DNA of 64,000 nt from Pyronema omphalodes (GCA_024516155.1 JAJJXM010000033.1:248001-312000), one strand, 5' to 3'. Counted from the stretch's first letter, positions 12,485 through 24,045 are shown. Numbers and translations are program-made. Notes: generated from the sequence alone by a model not told the origin.

Positions 12485-13751
12485 CTACTCCAAAACCCCC
12501 AAATCCAACGGCACCGAAGATCCCTTCCCACTCCTATAAACCCTCCTACCGCCAACCCAAGGTCTAGGAACCGGAAACGAGTTCTCAGGCTGAAACTTCC
12601 ACCTAGAATCATCAATCTGTATTTTCCTTCCCTTGACAACACCCGGGCTTAGACTATAGCTATGGTTTTGACTCGGTGGTGCTACGGGTGATAATGCATA
12701 GGGTGATTGACCCGGTGGTGCTGGTGGTGCGTAGGAGGGATTATGACTTGGTGGTGGAGGCGGCGGAGGAGGGGCGGGACTTGCGCGGCCGGGAGGTGGA
12801 GGCGGTGGGTTGGAGGCCGTTCTTCGCGCGGCCATCATGGCGGCTACGCCGGCTATGCCTTGCGGGGCGCCGCCGTTCATTGCCGGAGGAGCCCGCGGTG
12901 GGGGCGGCGCGGGCGGTGTCGGGGAGGGGGATTTCCTGATAGGCGGAGGGGGTGGACGGGAGGTTGGAAGTGGTGGCGCAGAGCTAGGGGGTAGTGGTGG
13001 TGGTGGGGCTCCGGGACGGGGTGGGGGTGGTGCGGCGACTCGAGGTCGGGTTGGTGGTGGTGGAGCGGGTGAGGCGCGGAGGGAGGGTACGCGGGGAGGA
13101 GCTGGGGGTGGAGCACCGGGAACTGGGGGCGCTCTCACTGGTGGCGGAGGGGCGGAGGGCGCGGAGGGAGCATCAGCTATGAAGTCATTAGCATTCACAT
13201 TTCAAATATCTTAGAGAATATGATAGAGGAGCTTACCACCGGTATTCACGCCTCCCTTTGTACTCCTTAACCTAGGAATACCACCTGCAAACAACCCCCC
13301 CAGTTGCGGTGGACCAGAGGCAGAATCAGAACCGCTACGATGTCGGGACGCATTTGAATCGCTTCTTGCTCTTGCCGCTGGGCTGGGAGCTGCAGCAGAG
13401 GGAATAGGAGGGGCTGCGAATGATGGGATTGGAGGGGCGCCGAAGGAAGGCGCTTTGCTATCGGTGGGTTTTCCGGCGATGGTAGGCGCGGATCGGTCAT
13501 TGGTTACCGCTTTCTTTAGTTTGATTCCTTTGGCGATATCGTTGTTGAGTGCGCCCTGGTAGGTGTCAGAGTGACGGGTAAAGAAACAAAAAGGAAGGGG
13601 GAGTTACTCGTGACGGCGCCGCTGCTGACGAGGGGGCTTTGCTCTTACTGAACATACCCCCGCCAGGAGGAGGAGGTGCAGGTGGTGGGGGGCCGCCGAA
13701 CATGTTCGCAGGAGGAGGCGGGGGAGGAGGAGGTGGTGGTGGTGCGGGCAT
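12485..13751 (-). CDS. VRP1: Verprolin / WIP-family actin regulator (WH2, proline-rich, WASP-binding)
   Basis: Cytoskeletal adaptor that binds actin through a WH2 motif and stabilises WASP (Las17) at cortical actin patches. Three exons (13751-13608, 13555-13237, 13176-12485) join in frame to 384 residues. The N-terminus is MPAPPPPPPPPPPPANMFGG, a profilin-binding type polyproline run. At about residues 49-75 the WH2 helix and linker read ALNNDIAKGIKLKKAVTNDR, with the LKK(A/T)VTNDR signature. A long Pro/Ala/Arg region follows. The C-terminal part has DDSRWKFQPENSFPVPRPW, matching the WASP WH1-binding segment of WIP proteins. It is shorter than yeast Vrp1 but typical for filamentous fungi. It is transcribed away from LSM8 across a shared 554-bp promoter region. 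Confidence 0.93.
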
Positions 13752-14305
13752 TGCTGATTCGAGGTTTCGGTTTTATGGAGCTTCGAGGGGTTTTGTAAAT
13801 CGCAGCTTGACAAGTAAGATAGTTGTAGTTATAGACAGCTGCTATCGTTTCAACAAACGAGGGTGGTGTTGATAATAGAAGTCTTTCAAACAAAGAGCGA
13901 GGAAGACGCTTGGTTGCTGGTTGGGGTTTGGTTGTTCGGTCGTTGTTAAAGGATGTCAGTCAGAGTAGACGTTGTGTCGTCTGAGGTCAGGTCGCAGACA
14001 AGCTCCAGGGAAAGGAACGCGCATGCACCGTCATCAAAGTGGCTTAGCCGCAGGCATTAGCATGGTGGTGACCACAGTAAGCAAGCGTCCATGTTTTATG
14101 CCACAAAACAGTGGCATAAAACGCCCGAAAAAGTCACCTTGTGCAACCTTGCAAAAGCTGCGAAGTTGAACGGGAACAGCCTAATCACCAACACCCCTGC
14201 TATCTACCTGCCACGCCACGCCAATCCAGCCGCAGCTAGCAAGCTTCAACTTCCACGCGTGAAGAATCGCTGAAACTCCGTCATACCGAACAAAATATAC
14301 ACGCG
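13752..14305. promoter_or_regulatory. Shared intergenic promoter region between verprolin and LSM8
   Basis: Head-to-head genes with start codons 554 bp apart. The region holds no open frame with domain content. A direct repeat 'ccacaaaacagtggcataaaacgcccgaaaaag' shows an imperfect CCAC...GTGG palindrome near 14100-14115. A bidirectional promoter is inferred from gene order only. Confidence 0.5.
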
Positions 14306-14700
14306 ATGTCATCTCTTGGACCTTTTGTCGGCAGTACGTTTGTTAATCCCCCTTTAACGGATCCACAATTCCTCAACACCCCCCCTCCTTGGTTAACATT
14401 ACGTCCCTTTTACTAACCTCCCCCATAGAGACAGTAACAATCTTAACCTCCGACGGTCGCATCCTAACAGGTCAACTTCTCGGCCATGATCAAACCACAA
14501 ACTTAATCCTATCCTCAACGGTCGAACGTATCTTTTCACCACCGGATTCAGAGGAACAATCACAAGAGGTTGAACATGGCCTTTACCTGATACGAGGAGA
14601 TAATGTTGCGGTTTGTGGATTGGTTGATGAGGAGCGTGAGGGAGGTATTGATTGGACTATGCTTAAAGCCCAGCCATTGGGAGGGGTGAAACACTCGTAG
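14306..14700 (+). CDS. LSM8: LSm8, U6 snRNA-associated Sm-like protein
   Basis: Subunit that makes the LSm2-8 ring nuclear. The ring binds the 3' oligo-U of U6 snRNA and supports spliceosome assembly. Exon 1 (14306-14333) encodes MSSLGPFVG plus one base. The donor is GTACGT and the acceptor CATAG ends at 14428. Exon 2 (14429-14700) continues K-TVTILTSDGRILTGQLLGHD (Sm1) and then LYLIRGDNVAVCGLVDEE (Sm2, with the IRGDN RNA-binding loop). The 99-residue product matches the usual LSm8 length, and the Sm1 and C-terminal residues (LKAQPL) fit LSm8 better than other LSm proteins. The translation start was chosen because it is the only ATG that splices in frame just upstream. Confidence 0.95.
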
Positions 14701-15621
14701 AGAGTATGTGCTGTGGGGAGTATATGGACGGTATTCAGAGGAAGCATACCGGATTGAGGAGGGGTATGGATGATGAGATGGCTATATGCATGGGGCAAGA
14801 TATCTATGAGAATGATGATGAGGGAATCTACGGGGAGAGAAAAGTGGTGTTGTCAATTCTGCTTTTTTTTGTTATCAAGTTTCTACGGCGTTAATATTAC
14901 GAGGGTATAATCTCTGTATATACCAGTTTTCCTATTTCAATTCACAAGGTTTACATCATCTTTCACAGGGTCTTTGTCATCTCATACATACACCGACAAG
15001 TCACCGTATAAGACATTTACCATTAGTTACCTCGCTGTGCATGCTTATCTAGACTAAAATATCTACCAAACGAAATCTACGCACAACCAACCCAACTGCA
15101 CAAACTTAATCAAAGGAATGACCGGACGTTGCACAAATTCTTCTTCTTCATCTGAATCCCAAAACGCCCAAAAACCGTCGTTAACTTATAACCTCTCGCT
15201 ACCTACTGCATACTAAGATAACATGGAAACAGTGAATGCATAGAGCCCATCTTCATATATCCACTAAATCTCTCCTTCGAAAAACAAAACGCATATAAAG
15301 CAAATAAATGATACGCTCACGGTAGAAAAAAAAAAGAAAAATTGAAACTCCCAAATCTTTCTTAAACGTCTTCGTAAAAAAGGGAATTAGGGAACTCAGG
15401 CCTAATAAAATATAAATGACAAAAAGAAAAAAAAACTAAAAATTTGGATGGTATCAAATGGGAGGATATCGGAACGACGTGAATATGGTAATGTAATCGT
15501 TGTGGGGTAGTCGATGCTGTGGCTTTACTAGCTTTGCTTCGCTTTCACTAGTTTTGCAGGATTAACTAGTTCTGCTTCGCTATTGTATTGCTTCGAGCTT
15601 CGGTTCGAGAATTTTGCAGGT
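14701..15621. other. Convergent 3' spacer between LSM8 and MOB1
   Basis: AT-rich convergent 3' ends. The 14706-14894 frame directly after LSM8 and the 15528-15713 minus frame are not separate genes; the latter overlaps the last MOB1 exon out of frame. Repeated 'tttgc' / 'actagt' words lie near 15525-15590. Nothing else is supported. Confidence 0.5.
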
Positions 15622-16764
15622 TTACTGCTGAATCTGCTGTTGTGGCTGTTGCTGCTGCTGAGCTCGCGAGCTAGAGCTGTCCTTGAATAATCCCTGCTCC
15701 TCAAAGTTTTCAATGAGTGCTCGTAGTGGCTCGACGTCCCTCTGGTCCAGCATGTTGAAAGTCTATCATATCAATCAGATGTTATCCTCACAGAAAATCA
15801 CCATAACGTGGGGAAATTACCCTTGAAAAGTGGATAAAGTGCACAAACAAACTGTTAAAGTGTGCCTCCAAACTCATGTGCAAAATCTTGTCGAAATGTG
15901 TGTGGTAAATGTGTGCAAATACACGGAACATCTGCTTGTAGATTCCTCTACAAGTCTGCTCGAAAACCTGAGGAAATCCTCCTTCCTTTCCTACCCAGTT
16001 CTCACCGGGTGCTCCCGCTGGTGCAACGGCTCCGGGTCTGTTTGCGGAGGGGGTGGCGGTGGTTGCAGTGGTGGTTCCGCTGGACTTGGTGGGGAACAAG
16101 GTTTCATCGTTGATGCGGTTCGAGATCCATTGCATCACATACTCAATATAGGTGGGTGCTGGTAGACGCATAGGCTTTTTGTTGGCATCGAGCCAAGTGT
16201 AGTCGAGGCTAAGAATAGCTTTAGCGTTTTGTTCCGCCATCGGAACGATCACATCGCTCCTGTCGATCGAGGGGAATTCTGCTTACCCTGGACCAGCGGA
16301 CATGGACGGACAATTTCTAGGAGTACAGAACTCGTTGATCACTCCTTGGAATCGGTTCAACATATCAAAGAACTCAAAGACTACACTCGGACCTCCGTCA
16401 GCGATCCCGTAAGGCAAGACTTGCACCTCGCAGTCTCAGTTCTCCGACTGAACGTACCATTCAATGCCAACCACTCTCCATGGTCAACATACTTGGGAAG
16501 AACGACAATCGTCGAGAAGCTTCCCTTGACCAGCTGGCTGGTGACAAAAGGCTTGCAAAGAAAGAGAGGTTTTGCTGCGACGCGACTAGCACCGGGAGAG
16601 TTGGGCTGCAGGGCTGCTCCACCAGGTGCTACCTGTCCACCGGCGGCGGCGGCATTAAATTCGGGACCTGGCAATGGCTGTTGCTGCTGTGACTGTTGCG
16701 GCGAGTTTGGCTGTTTGTTGCCCGGTCTCCTAAACCGACTGAACATTTGGTTAATTGAGTTCAT
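15622..16764 (-). CDS. MOB1: MOB1 kinase activator (mitotic exit / septation)
   Basis: Coactivator of NDR/LATS (Dbf2/Sid2) kinases in the septation-initiation/mitotic-exit network. Four exons (16764-16458, 16380-16287, 16208-15821, 15762-15622) join in frame to 309 residues. A low-complexity N-terminus rich in Gln, Pro and Ala precedes the Mob core. The core reads VVLPKYVDHGEWLALNVFEF, then FCTPRNCPSMSAGPG, where the Cys belongs to the zinc site, then LDYTWLDANKKP, LPAPTYIEYVMQWISNRIND and FRVFAHIYHTHFDKI with the two zinc His. The core ends with FVHFIHFSRTFNMLDQRD. A Ser/Thr/Pro/Ala insertion (about 30 residues after ETLFPTKSSG) enlarges the usual loop. The C-terminal tail is Gln-rich (QQQQQPQQQIQQ). 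Confidence 0.96.
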
Positions 16765-18697
16765 GTTGGTTATCTAGGTATAGCTGGATAGGCTCGGACG
16801 GGTCGTTGTAGCGAGGAAGATAGATGCTTGATTCAGAAGGGGGTTGGAGCAACGGGTGGGAGCAGACGGGTTGTGCTTGTGCGGGAGGTGCAAAGAATGT
16901 TGTTAAGGGGTTCTGAGCACAGAAAGAAAGCAAGTACGGACTTAAAGAGTTGGGAAGCCATTTCAGGCGGGCAAGAATATTCCTCTGTGCGGACGGACTG
17001 GGTCGAGACGCAAACAGCAACAGTAGCAGCCGTGGCCCTAGTGACTGATTGACTTGTTTGATTGACGGACGGGAGCGGGAGCGCGAGCCGTGACCGGGGA
17101 CAGTTGAGGCGTTGCTATGGCGACTTGTGGGGGGTTGCTGGATGAGCTTGTTGATTGTTTGTAGATGTGGGAGCTGGTGGGTTTGGGAGCTTTAGCTAGG
17201 TGAAAGTGATGGGCAGACTCGATTATATTCTGGACAGTAAGTTGGGGTCCCTGAGGGGTTGTGGGAGATGCAGCAGAGTTGGGCTTGTTCGTGCTGTCCA
17301 GGAGTTGCTATCGCATCAGGCTAGAGCAGCCACGTTCGAGGTTGAGTTGCAGTGGGGCGAGGATGACAGGGGAGTCCGAGGGTGTGGCTGGTAGGGTATC
17401 AGCCACAAGAGTAGGTAAAGCCACTCGTGAGTCAGCCACAGAGCAGGTAGGAGCCACTCGTATGTCAGCCACAGAGGTATAAAGCCACTCATGCATGTCA
17501 GCCACAGAGGCAGGTAAGAGCCGCAGTCAACCAGTCAACCAGTCATTCGGCTCAAACTGTAATCCGTTCGAATCCCGAGTCCTCATCTCCCACCCGAACG
17601 GAAGAGACGGAACCGAACAGAGACATGCATATGAAATGTAACCAAGTAGATCACTCGATCACCCCCAAGCACTACATATGTACTTGCCACCTGCCACTCA
17701 CCAGCCACCCGCACCCTCAGCTTAGTCACGCGAGCAACTTTCATTGTCTGTGGATTGTTCAGAGTATACAGTACATATACAGTGAAATATACATAATTTA
17801 AATCCATAAAATCCATCTTTTAACCTCAATTTTGAGGCTCACGTACATCCATCCAGCCCATCTCCAGCTCATGCCCTTCCGTTTGTATATACCTCTCCCC
17901 CCTCTGCATCTCCACTGCCAATCCCATCTCCCATCTCTTCCGCCGAGTGGTGGCTGCGGTGCTGTACATACACACGCTGCGGCAGGGGGCTGCTGAAAGA
18001 AGAGCAGAGCTTCCAGCAGCCTTCTTGCCGCCATGCCCAGAGTGGAAGCGACAGAGAGAAGTGTCCAGTTCCAGCAACGAGAGAAGAAGCCACGGTAATT
18101 AGAAAGACCCAAGGAAAGACGCCTTGCTATTTAAATAATACCGACTATATAACCGTTGATGCGTTCAATAATACTGCTTGAGATTACAAAAATCGCCATT
18201 TTCTCGCAAGTTCTCATTTATTCGTGAGGCAAGTCGTGAACCGTCGCGGTGCTCAGGTGGATTGTACAGCACAGCACACGTATCATCCAACTCTCAAAGC
18301 AACCACCCTTCTCCCCAGTCGTACTCGACATCTCTTCCGATTCGATTCTCCATCCCGTCCTCCGGTGTCAGGAACAGTCACAAATCGCCATCGCGGATCT
18401 GTAAGTTAGAACACTCCTCACTGGCACCATTAATCATCCACTGTCTCCCATCTGTTGTCGTCATCTCTCGACCGACTTGACTTCAGCGAGCATCCTAACT
18501 AACCCACGAGTCAAGAAACACACGGACATCACATCATCCACTCACGAGACCTCGAATCCTCGCGTCCATAAACCGCGTCCATAAACCACCACCACTGCAC
18601 CAGCCAACGTCTGCGCAGTGAGAGGTGTCACCTCAACCGGTACCTACACATCGTTACCAGTATCAATCTCCCCAGCTAATCCTCCTCAGAACCCACA
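16765..18697. other. Intergenic region between divergent MOB1 and the next gene
   Basis: Nearly 2 kb without a supported gene. It carries a 33-bp tandem repeat (listed separately) and, at 18180-18697, a pyrimidine-rich C/T/A leader typical of 5' untranslated regions of strongly expressed fungal genes. The 17798-18112 minus frame is not supported. Confidence 0.5.
17400..17531. repeat. 33-bp tandem repeat, four copies
   Basis: Four successive units start at 17400, 17433, 17466 and 17499, each beginning CAGCCACA(G/A)AG and containing AGCCACTC. Copies 1-3 are all 33 bp with scattered substitutions, and the fourth is diverged at its end. A shorter CAGTCAAC tandem repeat follows directly (17525-17545). 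Confidence 0.85.
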
Positions 18698-19843
18698 ATG
18701 AACCCACTTTTAAGCTGGGCGCTTTTCCTCGCCATTGCAGGAGCCGCCTACATCTTCATATTCCGGTCGCCATCCGCGCCTGCAGCAGCCCCCAAGAAGC
18801 CTACTGTCGTCGAAAAGTCCAAACCTGTCTTTGTCTCTGGTGTCAACAGCGGAACCGACTCTGGTGAAATCAAGAAGAAGGCAAAGAAGAAGGCCAAGAA
18901 GGCTGCCGCCGCCGCAAAGGACCTCCTCTCTGACACCGCCCCATCTGACCCCGAACCTGAGACCCGTCGCAAGACCTCCGAGAAGCCTGCCCCCAAGCAG
19001 AACCGCTATGCCGCCTCCCAGACCTCCTCCACCGGCGCCGATGGAGATATTGATGATGAGGAAGAACCCGTCAAGGGCTCCTCCACTGACCCTTCTGATA
19101 TGCTCGAGTCCACCACTTCCGCCCCGGTTATGAAGATCATCCCCTCTGCTCAGCCCGCCAAGTCCCAGAAGAAGAAGGCCACTCCTCCTCCCGAATCCGG
19201 AGTCCACGCCAACAAGAACGCAAAGAAGAAGGAGAAGAAGAAGGCCGAGCAGGATGCCGCCCGCGCCGAGCAGCAAGCCCGTTTGGAGCAGCACCGTAAG
19301 GCCATGCGTGCTGAGGAGGCCAAGTCTTCTAAGCCCGCCACTCCCGCTCCTCAGGATGACGTCTGGACCACCGTTGGATCCAAGAAGGCAGCCGCTCCTG
19401 CTTCTACCCCCAAGAACACCACTCCCGTCGCTTCCGTCAACCTTCTCGACACCCGCGAGACTGCATACACTGCCCCAGCTTCCTCCACTGAGTCCGAGAC
19501 CGAGAACGTCACCGCTTCCCGCACCCTCGGTGACTCCTGGGAGTCTATCCCCCGCTCTGCCATGGCTCCTGAGCCTGAGTGGAACGAGGTCAAGACCAAG
19601 AAAACCCGTGGAGCCAAGAAGGCTGAGGATGTCGACACTGAGCCAGAGACCAAGCCCGAGCCCAAGAAGGTTCAGGAACAGAAGAAGGCCCAGCTTCCTC
19701 CTCCTGTAGCAAAGCCCGTCGCTAAGAAGAACGAAAATGGGTTCGGAGCTCTAGACGATAGCAGAACCCCCAGTGGAAGCGATTGGTCGGCTATCGATAA
19801 TGTCGAGAACTGGACTGTGCACCCTGAGCACTCAGACTGGTAA
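18698..19843 (+). CDS. Single-pass membrane-anchored, Lys/Ala-rich protein of unknown function
   Basis: 381 residues from a clear ATG with no intron. I do not recognise a named family. Residues 4-22 (LLSWALFLAIAGAAYIFIF) form one N-terminal membrane anchor with no cleavable signal, so the bulk probably faces the cytosol, likely at the ER. Residues 59-75 are a basic run (KKKAKKKAKKAAAAAK), and residues 165-210 a charged Lys/Glu stretch likely to be helical. Four Trp-centred short motifs recur in the C-terminal half: DDVWTTVGSKK, GDSWESIPRSA, PEWNEVKTKKTRGAKK and SDWSAIDNVENWTVHPEHSDW, the last at the C-terminus. Codon choice is strongly C-ending (AAG, GCC, CTC), like the EF-1beta gene downstream, which suggests high expression. 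Confidence 0.85.
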   Translation: MNPLLSWALFLAIAGAAYIFIFRSPSAPAAAPKKPTVVEKSKPVFVSGVNSGTDSGEIKKKAKKKAKKAAAAAKDLLSDTAPSDPEPETRRKTSEKPAPKQNRYAASQTSSTGADGDIDDEEEPVKGSSTDPSDMLESTTSAPVMKIIPSAQPAKSQKKKATPPPESGVHANKNAKKKEKKKAEQDAARAEQQARLEQHRKAMRAEEAKSSKPATPAPQDDVWTTVGSKKAAAPASTPKNTTPVASVNLLDTRETAYTAPASSTESETENVTASRTLGDSWESIPRSAMAPEPEWNEVKTKKTRGAKKAEDVDTEPETKPEPKKVQEQKKAQLPPPVAKPVAKKNENGFGALDDSRTPSGSDWSAIDNVENWTVHPEHSDW

Positions 19844-20392
19844 ATGGAGAGGTGTTAAAAGTGCGTCAAGGTCATGGACGATGCATAAAATTAGGATAAG
19901 GATGAATTTTTTTTTTATTTTTTTTTTCAGCGTTTCTTTTTTCCTTTTTTTCTTGTTTGCCTTTTTTTTTCTTGAAGAAGAAAAAAAATTGTATTAGGGT
20001 ATTTTTTTACTTTTTTTCTTTTGTTTTCTTTTGTTTTCTTTTCTCTTTTCTTTGTTTTTTCTTACTTACTTGTTATGGTTTTCGGTCAATGTCAATGGAA
20101 TGGAAGGATTATAACTGTAATGATGCACACCTTGTTTCTTTTTATTTTTTATTATAGGAAATGGAAAATAGGAAAATAGGAAATAAAAAACAGTGCTGTT
20201 GGTTATAATCATATATATATCACTTTACATCGCTTTATGTCATGTCTTGATTTGATTTGATTTTATTTGAAAAATAAAAGTTGGCTTTCATAGTAGGATT
20301 TAAACAAAATGCATGGCCTTTTTGGGGGGGAGAATGAAATTGGTTTGTTATGGATTGTTGGTATGGAAAATTTGAACCGTGGTATTTATTCT

Positions 20393-20436
20393 GGTTTCAG
20401 GTTTCAGGTTTCAGGTTTCAGGTTTCAGGTTTCGGG
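20393..20436. repeat. GGTTTCA heptamer tandem repeat
   Basis: About six copies of the 7-bp unit GGTTTCA, the last altered to GGTTTCG. Confidence 0.9.
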
Positions 20437-20585
20437 TTTTGAGCTTGATTTCTTGATGTCACTGTGTGCTTCGTTTTGGTTTTTTATACATACATAGTAT
20501 GGTATTGTAGTATCGTAGTATCGTAGTATCGGAATTTATATGCTTTTTTTTGATGTTATGTATACGATACATCATACATCTCATG

Positions 20586-20630
20586 AGATAGTTGAATAGA
20601 GATAGTTGAATAGAGATAGTTGAATAGAGA
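20586..20630. repeat. 14-bp tandem repeat (GATAGTTGAATAGA), three copies
   Basis: Three perfect or near-perfect units in a row, directly followed by the TTGATG repeat. Confidence 0.85.
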
Positions 20631-20640
20631 TTGTAGAGGA

Positions 20641-20677
20641 TGTTGATGTTGATGTTGATGTTGATGTTGATGTTGAT
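20641..20677. repeat. TGTTGA hexamer microsatellite
   Basis: Six copies of a TGTTGA/GATGTT hexamer followed by a T-rich tract. Confidence 0.9.
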
Positions 20678-22648
20678 TTTTTCTTTTTCTTTTTCTTTTT
20701 TTCGTCTTTTTTTCATTCCATATCCAATACCCTCATACCATCCAATACCATACCATCTCATCGCTATACTTCACTTCACTCCACTTCACTTCGTTTCCAG
20801 GTATATCAAAGATTAGAAGCCATTTCTTGTAAGTTGTAACTACTCTCTTCTTTTTCTTGTTCCTCTGCCTTTTGATTGTTCGGTCATTCGGTCATCAGAA
20901 TGTTCACTGTCGGATACTCGTAAGCACAATGTTTGGCGTCTAATGCGTGTTGACTGTTGAAAATTGATGGTTGGGATATCGGGATATCGGGGTATCGTGG
21001 AAGGTACTGACGGAGGAATATCGGGCCGTGCACCCGCTAGAGAAGGTGAAGAGAATGTCAAGAGAAGGTGCATAAAGACAGAAGTGTGATTTCAGCAAGC
21101 CCCAAACAGCCGCATTTGCCTGTCTTGCTAGAATTTGGAGAAAAAAAAGAACCTTCTATCATTTGAATTCCCTTGCTCACCTTCCGATCATCCCCATCCA
21201 ACAACTTCTTCGAGATTTCCCCACAAGCAAATCTTCAACGAAGTCATAAAATGTCCCGCTGACCCCCCACGATACCGAACCGTTTCAGGAACAATATCAT
21301 TCGGGAAAGCCACGCGCCCGAAACATCCCCCGTTAAGAGAACATCCCAGGTTGCTTCTTCTAAGACCCCGGGAACGGAACACAACACAGAGAAAGTATTG
21401 CACTCAGCAAGCCTCCGTAGAGGAGAGTCTAGGAATACTGTATGATAGTATTCCCTACTGATATCGAGAGAAGAGGGGTGCGGGGGAATGGCTCCATTTA
21501 TACCTGGGATGCACAACTTGGCTTGGCGACGGCGAAATTTTTTTTTGATGGCTGGTCCGCCGATGGATGGAAATTGGATAAGTGTCATGTGATGAGGCTG
21601 AGAAATGTTTGGCCGCTGCCATTGCACGGCACGCCGATGCCGACGCCGACGCCGACCCCGATATGGATGGGGGACACTCGGGACAACGTCGGGCAAACTC
21701 AGGAAAACTCAGTGGCGCTTTTCATCGTCAAAGGGCGATTTGAAATGAAAATATCCTTGATAAGTGATTTTCGTGCCTTTTGTCTTTTTTTCCTTGTGAA
21801 GCTTCCGTTGATCACAGTGGATCATGGTGAATCATGCAAATTTTCTTGACGATATATCGCTCTACGGTGGCATCAACAGGTTGAGTGAGAGGCTAAGAAC
21901 CAGCGTACACGCCACTTCCAGCTTCTGTATTCGACACCTTGTAGGACCGTCAGGTAAAGACATCGGTTTTTGGGATAAGACGTGAACTACTTGAGGCTCT
22001 CTGCAAGACGCGTTCGAGTCTTCAAAAGCGTGTCGGAAACTATTGGTCATGAAATCGTATCTTTTCGGGTAAGATCGCGTCTATCGGGGTCAACCGTCAG
22101 GGGATATGGTGTCAAGTTCGACAGTCAGCCTGTTAGGAACTTCGCGGGTGAAGGCAGTGAGCCTTGGGGGTGCAGAGTCTTCATTTCGCTTCTCTGTAGA
22201 TGTATCTCTGGGATCCTCTGGTAATTCCCTCTGGGGCCCTCCGGTAAACGGCCAGATGAGCATCTCTTTTGCTTGCAATACTTGCAAATGGTCGCCAGTT
22301 CCTGAATGTTGAACCAAACCATACAATCCTTTTTTAATCACGAGTGAGCAATTCAATGAACGCTCTCCATCTCCGCATCCCATCTTAATCCATGCACAAG
22401 GAGCGCTTGTTGGGACAAAATAGGTAATCTGCTAACTAGATCTGGTGTAGAAGCGCGGCTTTTGCATTTTTTATGCTCCACGTTCTTCTCTGCCAGGTTT
22501 AGTAGGTTCGAATTCTTAGCCCCACCTTCATCGTTCCACGACCCCGCCCTCCCTTCTAAACCACCTCCTCCCAACCGCGCAAAAAAAGTATCCATCGTTT
22601 CTACACCCAGAGTCAATCTTTCCTCGTCGATTTATCAACATAATCAAA

Positions 22649-23704
22649 ATGGGCTTCACTGATCTCACCGCTGCCTCCGGCCTTGCTGGTATGTTTTTGC
22701 CCTTGCTGAATTTTTCTTTACCTGCCGCTGACATTTGCTTGTAGCCCTCAACTCCTGGTTGGAGACCCGCTCCTACATCGTTGGGTACGTTGCTTTCTCT
22801 TCTTTTGTTTTACTGGAATCTCAACCATACATGACCCCGCGATGGCTTCTCATAGCCCGCAATTCCCTTCACCCACCTTTCCTTCCTGATGAGACAAAAT
22901 TGGTCCGTGTTTAGGAGGCGGCGTAAGACCCCGCCATTTGACTACAACCCAATAGCTTCACGGCAACTCTGACTTATTTCATTCTACCACATTTTTCTCA
23001 ACGCGAATCAATTCGTTGGAAAACACATAGCTAACAGGCACAAAGATTTGTTCCTTCCCAGGCCGATGTGACCATCTTCAACGCTGTCGGTGCCTCTCCC
23101 GACAAGGCCACCTACCCCAACATTGCCCGTTGGTACAAGAACATCGCCTCTTTCGAGGCTGAGTTCGAGACCCTCGCCGGAGAGAAGTCTACCGACATCT
23201 CCAAGTACGGACCTGAGGTCGTTGAGGAGGCTGCCCCCGCTGCCGCCCCTGCCGCTGAGGAGGACGACGACGAGGTCGACCTTTTCGGATCTGACGACGA
23301 GGAGGACGATGCTGAGAAGGAGGCTTTGACCGCTAAGCGTCTTGCTGAGTACCACGCCAAGAAGGCTCAGAAGCCCAAGACCAGTATGTTTCCGTGAATC
23401 AACAGATGAAGGAGGTGATACTAATACTTTCATAGTTGCCAAGTCCATTGTCACCCTTGACGTCAAGCCCTGGGACGACGAGACCAACATGGACGAGCTC
23501 ATTGCCAACGTCAGAGCTATCGAGCAGGACGGACTTGTCTGGGGAGGACACACCCTTATCCCCGTTGGATACGGTATCAAGAAGCTCCAGATCAACTTGG
23601 TTGTTGAGGACGAGAAGGTTTCTCTTGACGAGCTCCAGCAGCGCATTGAGGAGGACGAGGACCACGTCCAGTCCACCGACATTGCTGCCATGCAGAAGAT
23701 TTAA
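22649..23704 (+). CDS. EFB1: Translation elongation factor 1-beta (eEF1B alpha, GDP exchange factor)
   Basis: Guanine-nucleotide exchange factor that reloads eEF1A with GTP. Four exons: 22649-22688, 22745-22784, 23046-23383 and 23436-23704, giving 228 residues. They read [13 protein letters not shown], then [25 protein letters not shown] (GST-like N-terminal part), then an acidic linker ([24 protein letters not shown]). The catalytic C-terminal domain runs [20 protein letters not shown] ... [20 protein letters not shown] and ends MQKI. The two tiny first exons and a 261-bp third-position intron are typical for fungal EF-1beta genes. Codon bias is strong (almost only C-ending or AAG/GAG codons), as expected for a very highly expressed gene. 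Confidence 0.97.
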
Positions 23705-24045
23705 GCATTTAAAAATGGGTGTTTATGTTTGTTAAACTTTATGAAATTACGAAACGGGTTGGATCATATGTTGTCTAGAAATCCGGAAAGAGCGTGATAT
23801 TCATCGAGTTATACTATGAATTGTGAATTGCCATGCTTGTAAACTGCCGTACGAACGCTTGTGAAATTGGAGACCTGTAATAGCTCAGTTGCCACCCCCG
23901 CCCAGCCATGAACGTGGGAAGAAGCAGCAGCAGCATCGGAAAGAGCCGCACCGTGATCCCTGCAACTACAGCACCTACCGCGTCTAAGACACCTTTACCT
24001 CACCTCGAGAACCTCTCCACGCTCGCGAACCCACAACCACACATC
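23705..24045. other. Short spacer, EF-1beta 3' flank and EMC5 promoter
   Basis: 341 bp with no supported gene. The frame at 23908 that reads into EMC5 starts upstream of its hydrophobic N-terminus and is an out-of-context extension. Confidence 0.5.

Larger units (their letters stand above)
19844..22648. other. Long intergenic region rich in simple repeats
   Basis: T-rich 3' flank to about 20060, then several microsatellites (separate entries). The 21135-22400 stretch has scattered open frames on both strands with no domain, no matching splice structure and no conserved-looking composition, so no gene is called. A GCCGAC-type run lies at 21635-21660. The last 200 bp before 22649 is the CT-rich leader of the EF-1beta gene. 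Confidence 0.45.

Noticed and set aside
12676..13214. Gly-rich + strand frames opposite verprolin
   Set aside because: Antisense of the polyproline-coding exon; composition mirrors the real gene.
17530..17580. tRNA-like 3' half (GTTCGAATCCC) after the 33-bp repeats
   Set aside because: The bases around the T-loop-like word do not form a T stem on either strand, and no acceptor partner or anticodon stem is present.
18710..19709. Several overlapping frames on both strands within the Lys-rich gene
   Set aside because: Shadows of a GC-biased coding sequence with strong codon preference.
21135..22400. Cluster of medium open frames upstream of EF-1beta
   Set aside because: Frames overlap on both strands with no family motif and no consistent splice sites linking them.
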